A DNA stretch of 64,000 nt from Marinomonas piezotolerans (GCF_003362755.1 NZ_QKRA01000006.1:124001-188000); one strand, 5' to 3'; positions 42,686 to 52,763 are shown, counted from the stretch's first letter. Notes: generated by a model not told the origin, from the letters alone. Numbers and translations are program-made.

Positions 42686-43618
42686 TCATGACAATAGTCG
42701 AGTTATTTCTGGGAGCGCTTCAAATAAATCAGCTTCTAAACGATAGTCCGCAATTTGAAAAATTGGTGCATCCTCATCATTATTAATAGCGACAATAACT
42801 TTAGAGTCTTTCATACCCGCTAAATGCTGAATCGCACCCGAAATACCGCACGCCACGTAGAGATCAGGCGAAACAATTTTACCGGTTTGGCCGACTTGCC
42901 AATCGTTTGGAGCAAAGCCTGAATCAACCGCCGCTCGTGAAGCCCCAACGGCTGCGCCCAGCTTATCTGCTACAGGCAAAATCGTTGCGTTAAAGTTCTC
43001 TTGCGAACCCAGCGCTCGCCCACCCGATACAATCACTTTCGCTGACTGCAACTCTGGTCGTTCTGAATCGGAAACTTTATCCGAGATATGCACCGACCTC
43101 TGTTGACCCAGCGTGATGTCTAACGCAACCACTTCGGCACTCGTTGGGGCATTTTCAGTGGTCGCAAAATTCGCGGTACGTATGGTTAGCACCTTAATCG
43201 AGTCATTTGATTGAACCGTCTGAATCGCGTTTCCAGCATACGTAGGGCGTTTAAAAGTTTTCTCATCCAATATTTCAATCACCTCTGAAATTTGCATGAC
43301 ATCGAGCTTGGCCGCGATGCGAGGCAACACGCCTTTACCTGTGGTAGACGCTGCCGAAACAATTGCTTGATATTCCGATGCGATCGACAAAATAGCCTCC
43401 GCACAGGGTTCGGCAAGCTGATGCTTGAGCGCTTCATGCTCAGCAAGTAATACACGCCCTACACCAGATAAACACGCCGCTTGGCTCGCTACTTCCGTGC
43501 AGTCATGTCCCATGATCAAGACATCTACAGCCCCTAACTGGGACGCAGCCGAAAGTGCCTTAGCCGTTTGCTCTGAAAGATGGTTGTTATCATGGTCTGC
43601 TATCAATAATGCTTTCAT
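42686..43618 (-). CDS. etfA: Electron transfer flavoprotein alpha subunit
   Basis: A 310-residue EtfA. The C-terminal FAD-binding half includes VIVSGGRALGS, LPVADKLGAAVGASRAAVDSGFAPNDWQVGQTGKIVSPDLYVACGISGAIQHLAGMK. With EtfB it takes electrons from flavin dehydrogenases to the quinone pool. It is third in a minus-strand run demethylase-etfB-etfA, so it is probably dedicated to the neighbouring demethylase rather than the housekeeping ETF. Confidence 0.92.
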   Translation of the reverse strand: MKALLIADHDNNHLSEQTAKALSAASQLGAVDVLIMGHDCTEVASQAACLSGVGRVLLAEHEALKHQLAEPCAEAILSIASEYQAIVSAASTTGKGVLPRIAAKLDVMQISEVIEILDEKTFKRPTYAGNAIQTVQSNDSIKVLTIRTANFATTENAPTSAEVVALDITLGQQRSVHISDKVSDSERPELQSAKVIVSGGRALGSQENFNATILPVADKLGAAVGASRAAVDSGFAPNDWQVGQTGKIVSPDLYVACGISGAIQHLAGMKDSKVIVAINNDEDAPIFQIADYRLEADLFEALPEITRLLS

Positions 43619-43634
43619 TAGACGTATCTCCTAC

Positions 43635-44399
43635 TTACAAAACGCCTGCTTCATTACGCAGCTTGTCAATCAGCTCTGCTGCATCCGCTACTTTTACACC
43701 CGCTTGGCGTACTTCAGGCGCTTCCGTTTTCTGTACGATTAGTCTTGGCTCAATAAAGTTTTCAGGTAAACCTAAATCGGCAAGCGATACTTTAGAAACT
43801 GGTTTTTTCTTCGCTTTCATTATGTTGGGTAATGATGCGAAACGAGGCTCATTAAGACGAAGGTCCGTTGTCACAACCGCTGGTAAGTCCAGCTCAAGGG
43901 TTTGCAACCCCCCATCAATTTCACGGGTGACGAGGACTTTATCAGCACTTTGAATATCCACAACGGAAGCAAACGTTCCTTGAGGCCAATCCAGCAAAGC
44001 TGACAACATTTGCCCCGTTTGATTGCAATCATCATCAATGGCTTGTTTGCCTACAATCACAATGCCAACTTGTTCCGACTCTGCGATCGACTTTAAGATT
44101 TTCGCAACCGCCAACGGCTCGATGGCCGGATCGCCCGTATTAACTAAAATACCTCGGTCCGCGCCCATCGCTAACCCTGTTCGGATCGTTTCTTCCGACT
44201 TGCTCGAACCAATAGAGACTAAAACCACTTCTGAGACCTTACCTGCCTCTTTGAGCCGAATCGCTTCTTCTACCGCTATTTCATCAAACGGATTGATGGA
44301 CATTTTTACGTTTGTCAGATCTACACCCGAGCCATCAGACTTCAGTCGAGGCTTTACGTTGTAATCAATCACGCGCTTTACAGCGACTAGTGCTTTCAT
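43635..44399 (-). CDS. etfB: Electron transfer flavoprotein beta subunit
   Basis: A 254-residue EtfB beginning [46 protein letters not shown]. The AMP/FAD region continues with [19 protein letters not shown]. Partner of EtfA 16 bases downstream. It lies 37 bases downstream of the demethylase stop, so one operon is likely. Confidence 0.93.
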   Translation of the reverse strand: MKALVAVKRVIDYNVKPRLKSDGSGVDLTNVKMSINPFDEIAVEEAIRLKEAGKVSEVVLVSIGSSKSEETIRTGLAMGADRGILVNTGDPAIEPLAVAKILKSIAESEQVGIVIVGKQAIDDDCNQTGQMLSALLDWPQGTFASVVDIQSADKVLVTREIDGGLQTLELDLPAVVTTDLRLNEPRFASLPNIMKAKKKPVSKVSLADLGLPENFIEPRLIVQKTEAPEVRQAGVKVADAAELIDKLRNEAGVL

Positions 44400-44436
44400 G
44401 TTTATCTCCCTTCATATTGCCCATAGGACTCATACG

Positions 44437-46473
44437 TTACAGATCTTTAACCAATCGAAGTGCGTCGTAGATCGCGGCATGGGTATTGCGCGTTGCGACG
44501 GCATCCCCAATACGGAACAATTGATAGGTTCCTTCGCTATTGCGTACAACACTTTGCGGATGACCTTCTATCAGTTGATCATGAGAGATTTCACCGTGGT
44601 TGGATGAATTCGACTTGAGATCAAAATAAATCTCATCGAGGGGAATAACGCCGTGGTTCACAATCACCTGATCAAACTCTTTCACGCGAGAAATGCCGCC
44701 ATAATCGCTGCCAATATGAGCTTTCAGAACCGATCCATCTTTTTCTAATGCCTGCAATCGGTACGTCACTGTGAATGTGGTGTCTAAGGCTTGTAAGCTA
44801 CGCATATAAGGCACTAGATTCATTGCCATGACTTCTGGAGCGAATGACCGGTCCGGCGTCATGATTTCGACCTTAGCCCCAGAACGCGCGATAATTTCAG
44901 CCGCCTGCAAGCCAGCGTGATCCCCTGCATCGTCATACACTAAGACGTTTTTCCCTGGTTTTACATCACCGGAAATAATGTCCCACGTAGACACAACATG
45001 CTCATTACCTTTTGCTAAAACATCAGTGTCTGGCAGCCCGCCTGTCGCTATAATGACAACATCTGGTTTTTCCGCATTTACTTCATCGGCTTCCGCCCAA
45101 GTATTAAACTTAAACGTCACACCTAAGCGCTCACATTCGGCCATGCGCCAATCGATGATCGACATCATCTCTTTGCGCCGTTCACTTTGCGATGTAAGCA
45201 ACACTTGCCCACCGGGAACGTTAGCGGCTTCCAGTACGACCACGTGATGACCACGCTCTCCTGCAACACGCGCCGCTTCTAAACCCGCCGGCCCTGCGCC
45301 AACGATGACCACTTTTTTAGACACATCCGCTTTAGCGATCGTGTGAGGCATAGTTTGCTCACGCCCTGTGGCCGCATTATGAATACATAACGCTTCGCCC
45401 CCCTGATAGATGCGATCTAGGCAGTAATTAGCCCCCACACAGGGTCGGATTTGCTCTTCGCGCTTCTCGATTATCTTGCGAACAATATGCGGGTCAGTGA
45501 TGTGCGCGCGGGTCATGCCGACTAAATCAACTTTGCCCGAGGCAACAGCGTAACGTGCCGTTGCAACATCAGGGATTTTAGACGCATGAATAACAGGCAT
45601 ACCTGTTGCCGCTTTCATCTCACCTGCGAAATCCAAGTGCGGATTATTGGCCATACCTTGAATTGGAATCACATCCGTTAACGCAGCGTCAGTATCAATA
45701 TGTCCTCGAATCACATTTAAAAAATCCACCATTCCGGATGCTTTCAAACGATGTGATATTTCAAACCCTTCTTCTGGGCTAATACCATTTTCAAGCATTT
45801 CATCACCGGTATAACGCATACCCACAATGAAATCTGGGCCGACTCGTTCACGTATGGCAGACAACACGTCAAACGTAAACTGCATACGATTGCTCAATGA
45901 TCCCCCGTATGGGCTTTCGAGCGAATTGGTCAACGGCGACCAGAACTGATCTAACAAGTGGCCATAAGCCTGGAGTTCAATGCCATCCATACCGCCGGCC
46001 TTCATCCGCTCGGCAGCATCCGCGTAATCCTTTATAATGCGCTCGATATCCCAGTCTTCTGCTTTCTTAGGGAATGCTCGGTGCGCCGCTTCGCGTTCAT
46101 GTGACGCAGACACAACAGGCAACCAATGACCTTTATCCCATCGCGTACGACGACCAAGGTGGGTCAACTGGATCATGATAGCGGTATCGTGTTCGTGGAC
46201 GGCATCTGTGAGATTTTTAAGGTATGGCACAACCTCATCTTTATAAACCAACAGATTGTTGAATACTGGAGGGCTGTCTTTTGACACCGCTGCGGATCCT
46301 GCCGTCATCGTCATTGCGACACCACCTTTAGCTCGCTCGGCGTGATAGGCGAGATAACGCCCCTTTGGCATCCCGTCTTCTGGATATGCAGGCTCATGGG
46401 ACGTCATAACAATGCGATTTTTAAGCGTTAAATGTTTAAGCTGATAGGGCTGCAACAGAGGATCATTCGACAT
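44437..46473 (-). CDS. FMN/FAD/Fe-S oxidoreductase, N-methylproline or dimethylglycine demethylase type
   Basis: A 678-residue protein. The N-terminal OYE-like TIM barrel binds FMN (LTLKNRIVMTSHEPAYPEDGMP ... IMIQLTHLGRRTRW). The C-terminal half is a two-nucleotide-domain flavoprotein (KKVVIVGAGPAGLEAARVAGERGHHVVVLE). It belongs to the trimethylamine-dehydrogenase/DgcA/N-methylproline-demethylase group, which oxidatively removes an N-methyl group and passes electrons to ETF. The Fe-S Cys cluster reads CVGANYC...C, so one of the four Cys of TMADH (CIGCNVC) is Ala here. The ATG at 46473 has aaggag in front. Substrate inferred from neighbours. Confidence 0.8.
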   Translation of the reverse strand: MSNDPLLQPYQLKHLTLKNRIVMTSHEPAYPEDGMPKGRYLAYHAERAKGGVAMTMTAGSAAVSKDSPPVFNNLLVYKDEVVPYLKNLTDAVHEHDTAIMIQLTHLGRRTRWDKGHWLPVVSASHEREAAHRAFPKKAEDWDIERIIKDYADAAERMKAGGMDGIELQAYGHLLDQFWSPLTNSLESPYGGSLSNRMQFTFDVLSAIRERVGPDFIVGMRYTGDEMLENGISPEEGFEISHRLKASGMVDFLNVIRGHIDTDAALTDVIPIQGMANNPHLDFAGEMKAATGMPVIHASKIPDVATARYAVASGKVDLVGMTRAHITDPHIVRKIIEKREEQIRPCVGANYCLDRIYQGGEALCIHNAATGREQTMPHTIAKADVSKKVVIVGAGPAGLEAARVAGERGHHVVVLEAANVPGGQVLLTSQSERRKEMMSIIDWRMAECERLGVTFKFNTWAEADEVNAEKPDVVIIATGGLPDTDVLAKGNEHVVSTWDIISGDVKPGKNVLVYDDAGDHAGLQAAEIIARSGAKVEIMTPDRSFAPEVMAMNLVPYMRSLQALDTTFTVTYRLQALEKDGSVLKAHIGSDYGGISRVKEFDQVIVNHGVIPLDEIYFDLKSNSSNHGEISHDQLIEGHPQSVVRNSEGTYQLFRIGDAVATRNTHAAIYDALRLVKDL

Positions 46474-46665
46474 GGCCACACTCCTTATTACGTTATGATA
46501 TTGGGCTGGTTTCTTTGTCCGTATTTTGATCAACAAATAACCTTTATCTAGATCCTAGTTATAAATGTACAGGTGTGTCAATTTACTATTAATGTATTTT
46601 TGAAAATATTCACCTTTGTACATTTTATACTTGACGATGTTGTACATTTTCAATAAAAATCACTT

Positions 46666-47322
46666 ATGGAAACTTTAACAATGAAACAAAAGAATACGGA
46701 TTCAGGTTGGCGCGGGTCACCTGAAGTTTGGTTCGAGGCGGCCATAGAGATTTTGCTAGAGTCCGGCATTGAGGCGGTCAAAATCTCAACGCTGGCCAAA
46801 CGACTGAATATCTCTCGTACCAGTTTCTACTGGTTCTTCTCTGATAGAGAAGCGCTACTTAATGAGCTAGTCGCCTTTTGGAAAAGGAAGAATACCGGCA
46901 ATTTTGTTGCTCAAGTGGATGCGTATGCCGAATCCATTTGTGAGGCAACCCTCAATGTCTTCGATTGTTGGTATGACCAAACGCTTTTTGATTCAAAGCT
47001 TGAATTTGCTGTGCGTAGCTGGTCGTTGCAATCAAGCGAGATACGTGATGCCGTTCAACAAGCAGATGATGAGCGATTGAATGCTCTCATCGCCATGTAT
47101 ACGAAATTTGGAAAAGCGAAAGTCGAAGCGGATGTCAACGCGCGAACCTTGTACCTTGTTCAAATTGGCTACATTACGATGCAAGTGAAAGAATCAATCG
47201 AGACAAGAATGCAACGCGTGCCCAGTTTTACTAAAGCCTTCACAGGAGAGTGGCCTTCTGAGAATGAAATCAACCGCTTCTATCACCGACACGGTTACCA
47301 TCCGGAGCAATCGTCCAAATGA
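46666..47322 (+). CDS. TetR/AcrR-family regulator of the amine island
   Basis: A 218-residue regulator. The HTH lies near residues 25-70 (VKISTLAKRLNISRTSFYWFFSDREALLNEL). It is divergent from the demethylase/etf operon across 192 bp and overlaps the ProC-like gene (ATGA at 47319-47322), so it is placed to control both. A second start at ATG 46681 has a slightly better ribosome-binding site (ggaaa). Effector unknown. Confidence 0.82.
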   Translation: METLTMKQKNTDSGWRGSPEVWFEAAIEILLESGIEAVKISTLAKRLNISRTSFYWFFSDREALLNELVAFWKRKNTGNFVAQVDAYAESICEATLNVFDCWYDQTLFDSKLEFAVRSWSLQSSEIRDAVQQADDERLNALIAMYTKFGKAKVEADVNARTLYLVQIGYITMQVKESIETRMQRVPSFTKAFTGEWPSENEINRFYHRHGYHPEQSSK

Positions 47323-48128
47323 CAGCATCAAACTATCATACCGTAGGAATAATCGGTGGCTTAGGTTGGCTTGGGTCAGCATTAACAAATAGCGCACTGC
47401 TCTCTGAAGAGCTAGCAGAGGTTAAGTTTATCGTCTCCTCACGACGTGCAACCGCGACAGAGAAGCATCCGCGCGTGACCTTCACACAGGACAATCAAGC
47501 ATTGGTCGATGCATCAGACCTAATCATTATGTCGGTCAGGCCACAGGATTGGGCATCGATCACTTTAAACCTTCGCGACAAACCTTTGATGTCATTTATG
47601 GCAGGGATTTCAAGCCACGCACTCAGCAAAAAACACCGTACAAAGTACGTCATACGCGCTCTCCCTAATGGTGCGTGCTCAAATCAGCAATCTTATACCC
47701 CTTGGTACTGTACATCACAAGATAACCCAACATTACTCGACTTCATTGCAAAACTTCTTCACTGCATAGGCCACCAAGACCAATACGATCTCGAAGACCA
47801 TATCGAGGTGTTAACGGCGATTTCAGGGGCAGGGCCAGCTTATCCCGCTCTCTTAGCACAAGCGTTACAACAGAGCGCCATCAAACTCGGGATCCCGCAA
47901 GATAAAGCACAAAGAGCGGTTAATGCGACCTTATTGGGCAGCGGAGCAGCATTCAAAGACCTCTCGAACCCTCCAGCCAATACGGTCTTTGTATTTGAGG
48001 AATATCAAGGCACCACCGCAGCAGGCTTGGCCAAAATGAAACAATGCGGTTTTTTCGAGGCGGTGGAGTCAGGCGTCGAAGCGGCTTACGATAAAGCCAT
48101 CCACTTCGACTCGCCTACTAAAGAGTAA
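47319..48128 (+). CDS. ProC-like pyrroline-5-carboxylate reductase homologue
   Basis: A 269-residue protein with an N-terminal Rossmann motif (TVGIIGGLGWLGSALTNSAL), the proC-type LIIMSVRPQDW and the C-terminal conserved block LTAISGAGPAYPALLAQAL with EYQGTTAAGLAKM in place of the usual VTSPGGTT. It reduces a cyclic imine with NAD(P)H in the canonical case. Sitting with N-methylproline-demethylase-like enzyme and RidA, it may act on a cyclic imine of that pathway rather than serve proline synthesis. Confidence 0.82.
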   Translation: MTASNYHTVGIIGGLGWLGSALTNSALLSEELAEVKFIVSSRRATATEKHPRVTFTQDNQALVDASDLIIMSVRPQDWASITLNLRDKPLMSFMAGISSHALSKKHRTKYVIRALPNGACSNQQSYTPWYCTSQDNPTLLDFIAKLLHCIGHQDQYDLEDHIEVLTAISGAGPAYPALLAQALQQSAIKLGIPQDKAQRAVNATLLGSGAAFKDLSNPPANTVFVFEEYQGTTAAGLAKMKQCGFFEAVESGVEAAYDKAIHFDSPTKE

Positions 48129-48140
48129 AGAATAACTTAA

Positions 48141-49313
48141 TTAAGCTTCAGACAGCCACGAACAGAGATTATGTAGCATGCTGGAACAACGGTTTAACTG
48201 ATCGATTTCAATGAACTCATTAGGTTTATGCCCTTGATCCATCGACCCCGGCCCACAGATCATAGTCGCCACACCTGCCTCATCAAATAACCCCCCTTCT
48301 GTACCAAACGCCACCGTTTCATAAGAAGCATTATCGGCCCACTGTCCAACCCATTTCGCCAGATCAGACTGCTTATCCGTGAGTAGCGGTGGATACGCCG
48401 AGAGCTTTTCAAATTGGATATTTGATTCACTAGAAATCGCCTTCATTTTGGGCTCTAGTGTGCCCTTTGCAAACTGCTCTAATTTATCAAAGGTAGCGTT
48501 AGCATCCACGCCAGGCAGATAGCGCATTTCCATATCAAATTGGCACGACTCTGGCACGATATTCAACGCCGCACCACCTTTGATTACCCCCGTCTGAATC
48601 GTACTATAGGGTGGATCAAACTGATCGTCCGTATGCTTAGCTAACGCTTCGCTGACCTGTGAAAGTTCGCCAATTATTTGCGCAGCATACTCAATTGCGT
48701 TCACGCCTTCAGGCGCATACGCCGAGTGGCATGCATGACCACGAACGTTGCAGCGCATCGCCACTTTGCCTTTATGTCCGTATACGGGCTTCATAGACGT
48801 AGGCTCACCAATGATGCATAACGCTGGCCGTTCGGGAGACGATTTCAAGTGCTCAATTAAGCTACGAACGCCCAAGCATCCCACCTCCTCATCGTAGGAA
48901 AACGCGAGGTAAACAGGCATCTTTAAACGCTGCTTGGCAAACCTTGGCACGGCCGCTAACACACACGCGATAAAGCCCTTCATGTCTGCACTACCACGGC
49001 CGTAATATTTCTGCTCGTGCTCGGTTAGCTCAAACGCTGGAAACGTCCAATTCTGACCATCCACTGGTACGACATCAGTGTGGCCAGACAACATCACACC
49101 ACCGTCACCTTGTGGCCCAAAACGAGCCAAAAGGTTTGCCTTGGTGCGCTCTTCATTAAAAATCAGAGTGCTTGATACACCTAGCTCTTCAAGATAAGTC
49201 TTTATGAAATGAATCAACTCAAGGTTTGACTCACGACTTGTCGTATCGAAACTAAGTAGCTGACTGAGCAGCGCACGCACCTCAGCCTGATCATCATTAG
49301 AGTGCAACGTCAT
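48141..49313 (-). CDS. M20-family deacylase (ArgE-like)
   Basis: A 390-residue zinc amidohydrolase of the M20 family. Metal-binding motifs: SGHTDVVPVDGQNW, GRGSADMKGF, SYDEEVGCLGVRS, GEPTSMKPVYGHKGK and CGPGSMDQGHKPNEF. It matches N-acetylornithine deacetylase (ArgE), but the context of a catabolic island suggests another N-acylated amino acid. The ATG at 49313 overlaps the DUF1028 stop (TGATG), so it is coupled to DUF1028 upstream. Confidence 0.85.
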   Translation of the reverse strand: MTLHSNDDQAEVRALLSQLLSFDTTSRESNLELIHFIKTYLEELGVSSTLIFNEERTKANLLARFGPQGDGGVMLSGHTDVVPVDGQNWTFPAFELTEHEQKYYGRGSADMKGFIACVLAAVPRFAKQRLKMPVYLAFSYDEEVGCLGVRSLIEHLKSSPERPALCIIGEPTSMKPVYGHKGKVAMRCNVRGHACHSAYAPEGVNAIEYAAQIIGELSQVSEALAKHTDDQFDPPYSTIQTGVIKGGAALNIVPESCQFDMEMRYLPGVDANATFDKLEQFAKGTLEPKMKAISSESNIQFEKLSAYPPLLTDKQSDLAKWVGQWADNASYETVAFGTEGGLFDEAGVATMICGPGSMDQGHKPNEFIEIDQLNRCSSMLHNLCSWLSEA

Positions 49314-49987
49314 CACTCGTCTCCCGGTACACCATAACTGGGGGCTTGGCGCGGATCGAGGGCACGGGTTACGTAAGCTAACATCTGAGGCTCATATTCT
49401 TGCCAAAGTTTAGCAAGCTCACCGACTGGATCTTGGTCTGCCCAATCTACCCGCAAATCGACAAGTGGCCACGTATAATCATCGACCACTTTTAGCGCTG
49501 CAGAATGCTCAGGTCCTGCTTCCCCACCGGCTTCAACGCCCGCATTCAAAGCGATTAGCAAACGACTGCTTAACTCTCCAGTGGATTCTTCAAATGCACT
49601 GACCATAGCGTCAATCACGGTTTTATCAGACAACATGTTACCCGCAGCAACGCAATTAAAGCCCTTCACCATATGATGAATTCCCAAGGTTTCGGAGCCG
49701 CTAAAGCACGCAACATTTCCGTGTGCATCGATCGCCGTCACTTGGCGATAGGCGCTGAATTTGTCTTCGGCAAGCGCCGCTTTTAATGCTTTATCAGCCG
49801 TGAGTCCTGCCTGTAATTGGTCTAAGGTTTTCTGTCCTAAAGCAGGCAAGGTTATATTTTGACTGGAAACGGCTCCGACACCCGCTTGCAACCAAGGACA
49901 CCGAGCCCCGACCGCAATACTCGATGAACTGATTGCGATTCCAAATTGTCCCGTATCAGGACATAGCGCTGTGATAGAAATCGTCAT
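49313..49987 (-). CDS. DUF1028 protein (Ntn-hydrolase-like)
   Basis: A 224-residue protein beginning MTISITALCPDTGQFGIAISSSSIAVGARCPWLQAGVGAVSSQ, the family signature of DUF1028. The family has an Ntn-hydrolase-like fold with no proven role; it often sits with M20 peptidases and RidA in amino-acid catabolic loci, as here. Upstream gene is RidA. Confidence 0.85.
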   Translation of the reverse strand: MTISITALCPDTGQFGIAISSSSIAVGARCPWLQAGVGAVSSQNITLPALGQKTLDQLQAGLTADKALKAALAEDKFSAYRQVTAIDAHGNVACFSGSETLGIHHMVKGFNCVAAGNMLSDKTVIDAMVSAFEESTGELSSRLLIALNAGVEAGGEAGPEHSAALKVVDDYTWPLVDLRVDWADQDPVGELAKLWQEYEPQMLAYVTRALDPRQAPSYGVPGDE

Positions 49988-49998
49988 AATTCGCTCCC

Positions 49999-50418
49999 TT
50001 ACTTGTCTTCATCTGGAATGACGGCAATCACATCGATTTCCATCAGCCATTGCGGTTGTGCTAGGCCTGCTACCACCAAACCAGTGGAAATGGGATACAC
50101 GCCTTTTAACCATTTACCGACTTCTTGATAGACGGGCTCTCGAAAACGAGGGTCGGTAATGTAGGTGGTGGTTTTAACAATGTGAGTCAAATCGCTACCA
50201 GCTTCTTCTAACAGCTGTTTAACGTTTTTCATCGCCTGCTCTGCTTGGGCTTGTGGATCTCCAAGACCGACCAAGTTGCCATCAAAGTCGGTTCCAACTT
50301 GACCTCGTACATAGACCGTATTGCCCGCAACAACAGCCTGGCATAAATCATTGTCTAAGGACTGGTTAGGGTACGTTTCTTTGGTATTAAACATTCTAAT
50401 TCGGGTGTGAGTAGGCAT
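49999..50418 (-). CDS. RidA-family imine deaminase
   Basis: A 139-residue member of the RidA/YjgF/UK114 family. Signature residues are in VYVRGQVGTDFDGNLVGLGDPQAQAEQAMKNVKQLLEEAGSDLTHIVKTTTYITDPRFREPV. Members hydrolyse enamines or imines formed by amino-acid enzymes. The family Arg used for the carboxylate of the substrate is matched by R in the C-terminal PRFREP region only, so activity is not proven. aggag precedes the ATG at the right distance. Confidence 0.84.
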   Translation of the reverse strand: MPTHTRIRMFNTKETYPNQSLDNDLCQAVVAGNTVYVRGQVGTDFDGNLVGLGDPQAQAEQAMKNVKQLLEEAGSDLTHIVKTTTYITDPRFREPVYQEVGKWLKGVYPISTGLVVAGLAQPQWLMEIDVIAVIPDEDK

Positions 50419-50427
50419 CTAAAACTC

Positions 50428-51687
50428 CTATGGGTGCTCAGGATAAAATTGGTACTGACGTTGAATAACGATCTGATCGGCGATGTATTTCGCGTCGTGC
50501 CATACACCCCAAATGAACGTCGAACCACGTCGAGATAACCAAGGCAGCCCTAAGAAATAGATACCTGGTGCTTTAGAGACTCCACGATGATGTTGTGGTT
50601 TACCCTTTTCATCAAACGCATCCACTTGCAGCCATTCATAATCATTCGAGTAGCCCGTTGCCCAAATAATGGTGTTGATACCCGCTTCTTCCAGATCCAA
50701 CTCTAACGTTGGGTTCGTCATACAAGCTGGATCATCTAGCAGCGAACGGGCTTCCGGCTCTTCAGGAAGGTCTAAGCCATTTTTAGCAATGTATTCGTCA
50801 GCGCGGTCTAACAAAGAGAGATAATTCGCATCTCCGCCACGAATATTGGTGCCTAAGTCATTTGCAAAGTACGCTCGGCCATTCTCAAACGACTCCGTTC
50901 GACCGACCAAATTCATCCCAGCTTTAGACAATTGTCTAAAATCAATTGTCTTGCCCCCTTGTGCGCCACTGACGGCGATGGTGACATGCTCTTTACCTGG
51001 TTCGTTCGCAGCGATGTCCCAAAGACCCAATACTCCCAACCACCAAACAAAATCACGACCACGGTAGCTTCGTGGTGGTCGATCATGAGGACCTACCGAC
51101 AAATAAACCTCACGTCCAGACTGCAATAATTCTTCGGCAATTTGCACTCCAGACGAGCCCGCCCCAACCACCATAATGGCGCCATCAGGTAACTGATCAG
51201 GGTTGCGGTAAGATGCAGAGTGAATCTGATGAAGCGTGTCGTCGTTGGGAGCGATAGCAGGAATAATAGGTGTTTGAAAGGCGCCAGTGGCCGACACCAC
51301 TCGTTGCGCATGGAATGTACCAGCGGAGGTCTCAACATTAAATCCGCTGACCCCTTTCGTTTGCGTCACATTGTAGACTTCTACACCTGTGCGCACTGGC
51401 ACTTCGAACTTTTCAACGTAAGCTTCAAAGTAGTCTGCGACACTTTCTTTTTTAACAAAGCTATCTGGATGAGCGTTGGGAAACTCCATACCCGGAAAGC
51501 GATCATGCCATGCTGGGCCATTAGCAACCAATGAATCCCAGCGACGAGTACGCCATGCTTCAGCAACACGATTTTTTTCGAGTACAAGGTGAGGGACTTG
51601 TTGACGAGTAAGATGTTCACTCATGGCAATCCCAGCCTGACCCGCCCCAACGATGAGTGTATCGATCTCTTGAATGTTATTTTTCAT
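50428..51687 (-). CDS. Flavin-containing monooxygenase-type oxidoreductase
   Basis: A 419-residue FAD/NAD(P)H protein. FAD loop near the N-terminus DTLIVGAGQAGIAMSEHL; second dinucleotide loop MVVGAGSSGVQIAEELL; ATGYSNDY near the C-terminus. The architecture is that of YUC/FMO-like N-hydroxylating or Baeyer-Villiger enzymes. It is the first gene of the FMO-ridA-DUF1028-M20 operon. With the demethylase nearby, oxidation of an amine substrate is plausible. Confidence 0.82.
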   Translation of the reverse strand: MKNNIQEIDTLIVGAGQAGIAMSEHLTRQQVPHLVLEKNRVAEAWRTRRWDSLVANGPAWHDRFPGMEFPNAHPDSFVKKESVADYFEAYVEKFEVPVRTGVEVYNVTQTKGVSGFNVETSAGTFHAQRVVSATGAFQTPIIPAIAPNDDTLHQIHSASYRNPDQLPDGAIMVVGAGSSGVQIAEELLQSGREVYLSVGPHDRPPRSYRGRDFVWWLGVLGLWDIAANEPGKEHVTIAVSGAQGGKTIDFRQLSKAGMNLVGRTESFENGRAYFANDLGTNIRGGDANYLSLLDRADEYIAKNGLDLPEEPEARSLLDDPACMTNPTLELDLEEAGINTIIWATGYSNDYEWLQVDAFDEKGKPQHHRGVSKAPGIYFLGLPWLSRRGSTFIWGVWHDAKYIADQIVIQRQYQFYPEHP

Positions 51688-51848
51688 GGATACGCGCCTT
51701 ATTAAGCAGATTTAGTAAGTTTCCAATACAAATCAGCTTAGGGCAGCGTCTAACATCCGTAAATTATTATAAATATACGATCTGAATAGAAAAAATATTA
51801 ATCAACCTCGCTTTAACAAATAAATAGTGTAAGGCGACGTCCCTAATC

Positions 51849-52763
51849 TTATAAATCAGCAGGATCAAAGTTAACTGTGCGGCAATAATCCATGAATAAC
51901 TGCGCCGGTTTCGTGGGCTCGTTCGTTTTGAGGTGCGCCATAATTAACGCTGAACTTTCCATGTCGTCTTCTATATCAATGTAGGCAAGCTCTTTACCAT
52001 CATACGTCATTTTACTGTGTGGACGCGTCACCAACACAGAAAAGCCCTGCTTTTGTCCAACCATACAGCGCACCATTTCTATAGAAGGTGAGGTATAAGC
52101 AACATTTGGGTGTAGTCCTTTCTCATTGAAAATACTCAAAAAATAATTGCGGCTTGGGATGACGTCTAGCAGTACCATCGGCTCACGACTTAATTCCGCC
52201 AAGGTCACCGAAGGTTGAGCGGCAAGCGGATGATCGGCAGGTAAAAGCGCATAAGGTTTATGTGGCGCATTAAGAGGTTCTCTTAAAATAGAGTTATCCA
52301 ACTCCAAGTCATATAAGAACGCCATATCAAACTTTCCTCGATGCAACCCCACCATGATTTCGTGCTGCTCGCCATCATGCAGTTGAATCTCAATATCAGG
52401 ATATTGCGCTTTAAACCCAGCAATCAGTCTGGGGATATATAGAGGCGCGACCGATTCAAAGCAACCAATGGAAATCTTACCGCTGGTTGTTTCACTGTCT
52501 GCTAAGGTATTTTGCTCAAACTCATGAGAAAAGCGCAGCAACTCCCTTGCTTTGTCGTAGAAGCGTCGCCCACTTGGAGTCAGTGATATGCCCTGTGCAT
52601 GATGACGAATCAGTAATTGTTGCCCAAACGAATCTTCAAGATTTTTGACTGCAATCGAAATAGAAGGTTGAGCGATGTGAAGCCTACGCGACGCTTCCGC
52701 AATGCTTTCCGTTTCGACCACCGTGGTAAAATAATGCAATTGCTTCAACGTAAAATATCGCAT
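51849..52763 (-). CDS. LysR-family regulator
   Basis: A 304-residue LysR regulator. HTH: FTLKQLHYFTTVVETESIAEASRRLHIAQPSISIAVKNLEDSFGQQLL. The effector domain follows. The ATG at 52763 is preceded by gaggga. It is upstream of and on the same strand as the flavin monooxygenase gene (162 bp), so it may control that operon. Group looks like the OxyR/CysB-type LysR, with no known ligand. Confidence 0.85.
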   Translation of the reverse strand: MRYFTLKQLHYFTTVVETESIAEASRRLHIAQPSISIAVKNLEDSFGQQLLIRHHAQGISLTPSGRRFYDKARELLRFSHEFEQNTLADSETTSGKISIGCFESVAPLYIPRLIAGFKAQYPDIEIQLHDGEQHEIMVGLHRGKFDMAFLYDLELDNSILREPLNAPHKPYALLPADHPLAAQPSVTLAELSREPMVLLDVIPSRNYFLSIFNEKGLHPNVAYTSPSIEMVRCMVGQKQGFSVLVTRPHSKMTYDGKELAYIDIEDDMESSALIMAHLKTNEPTKPAQLFMDYCRTVNFDPADL

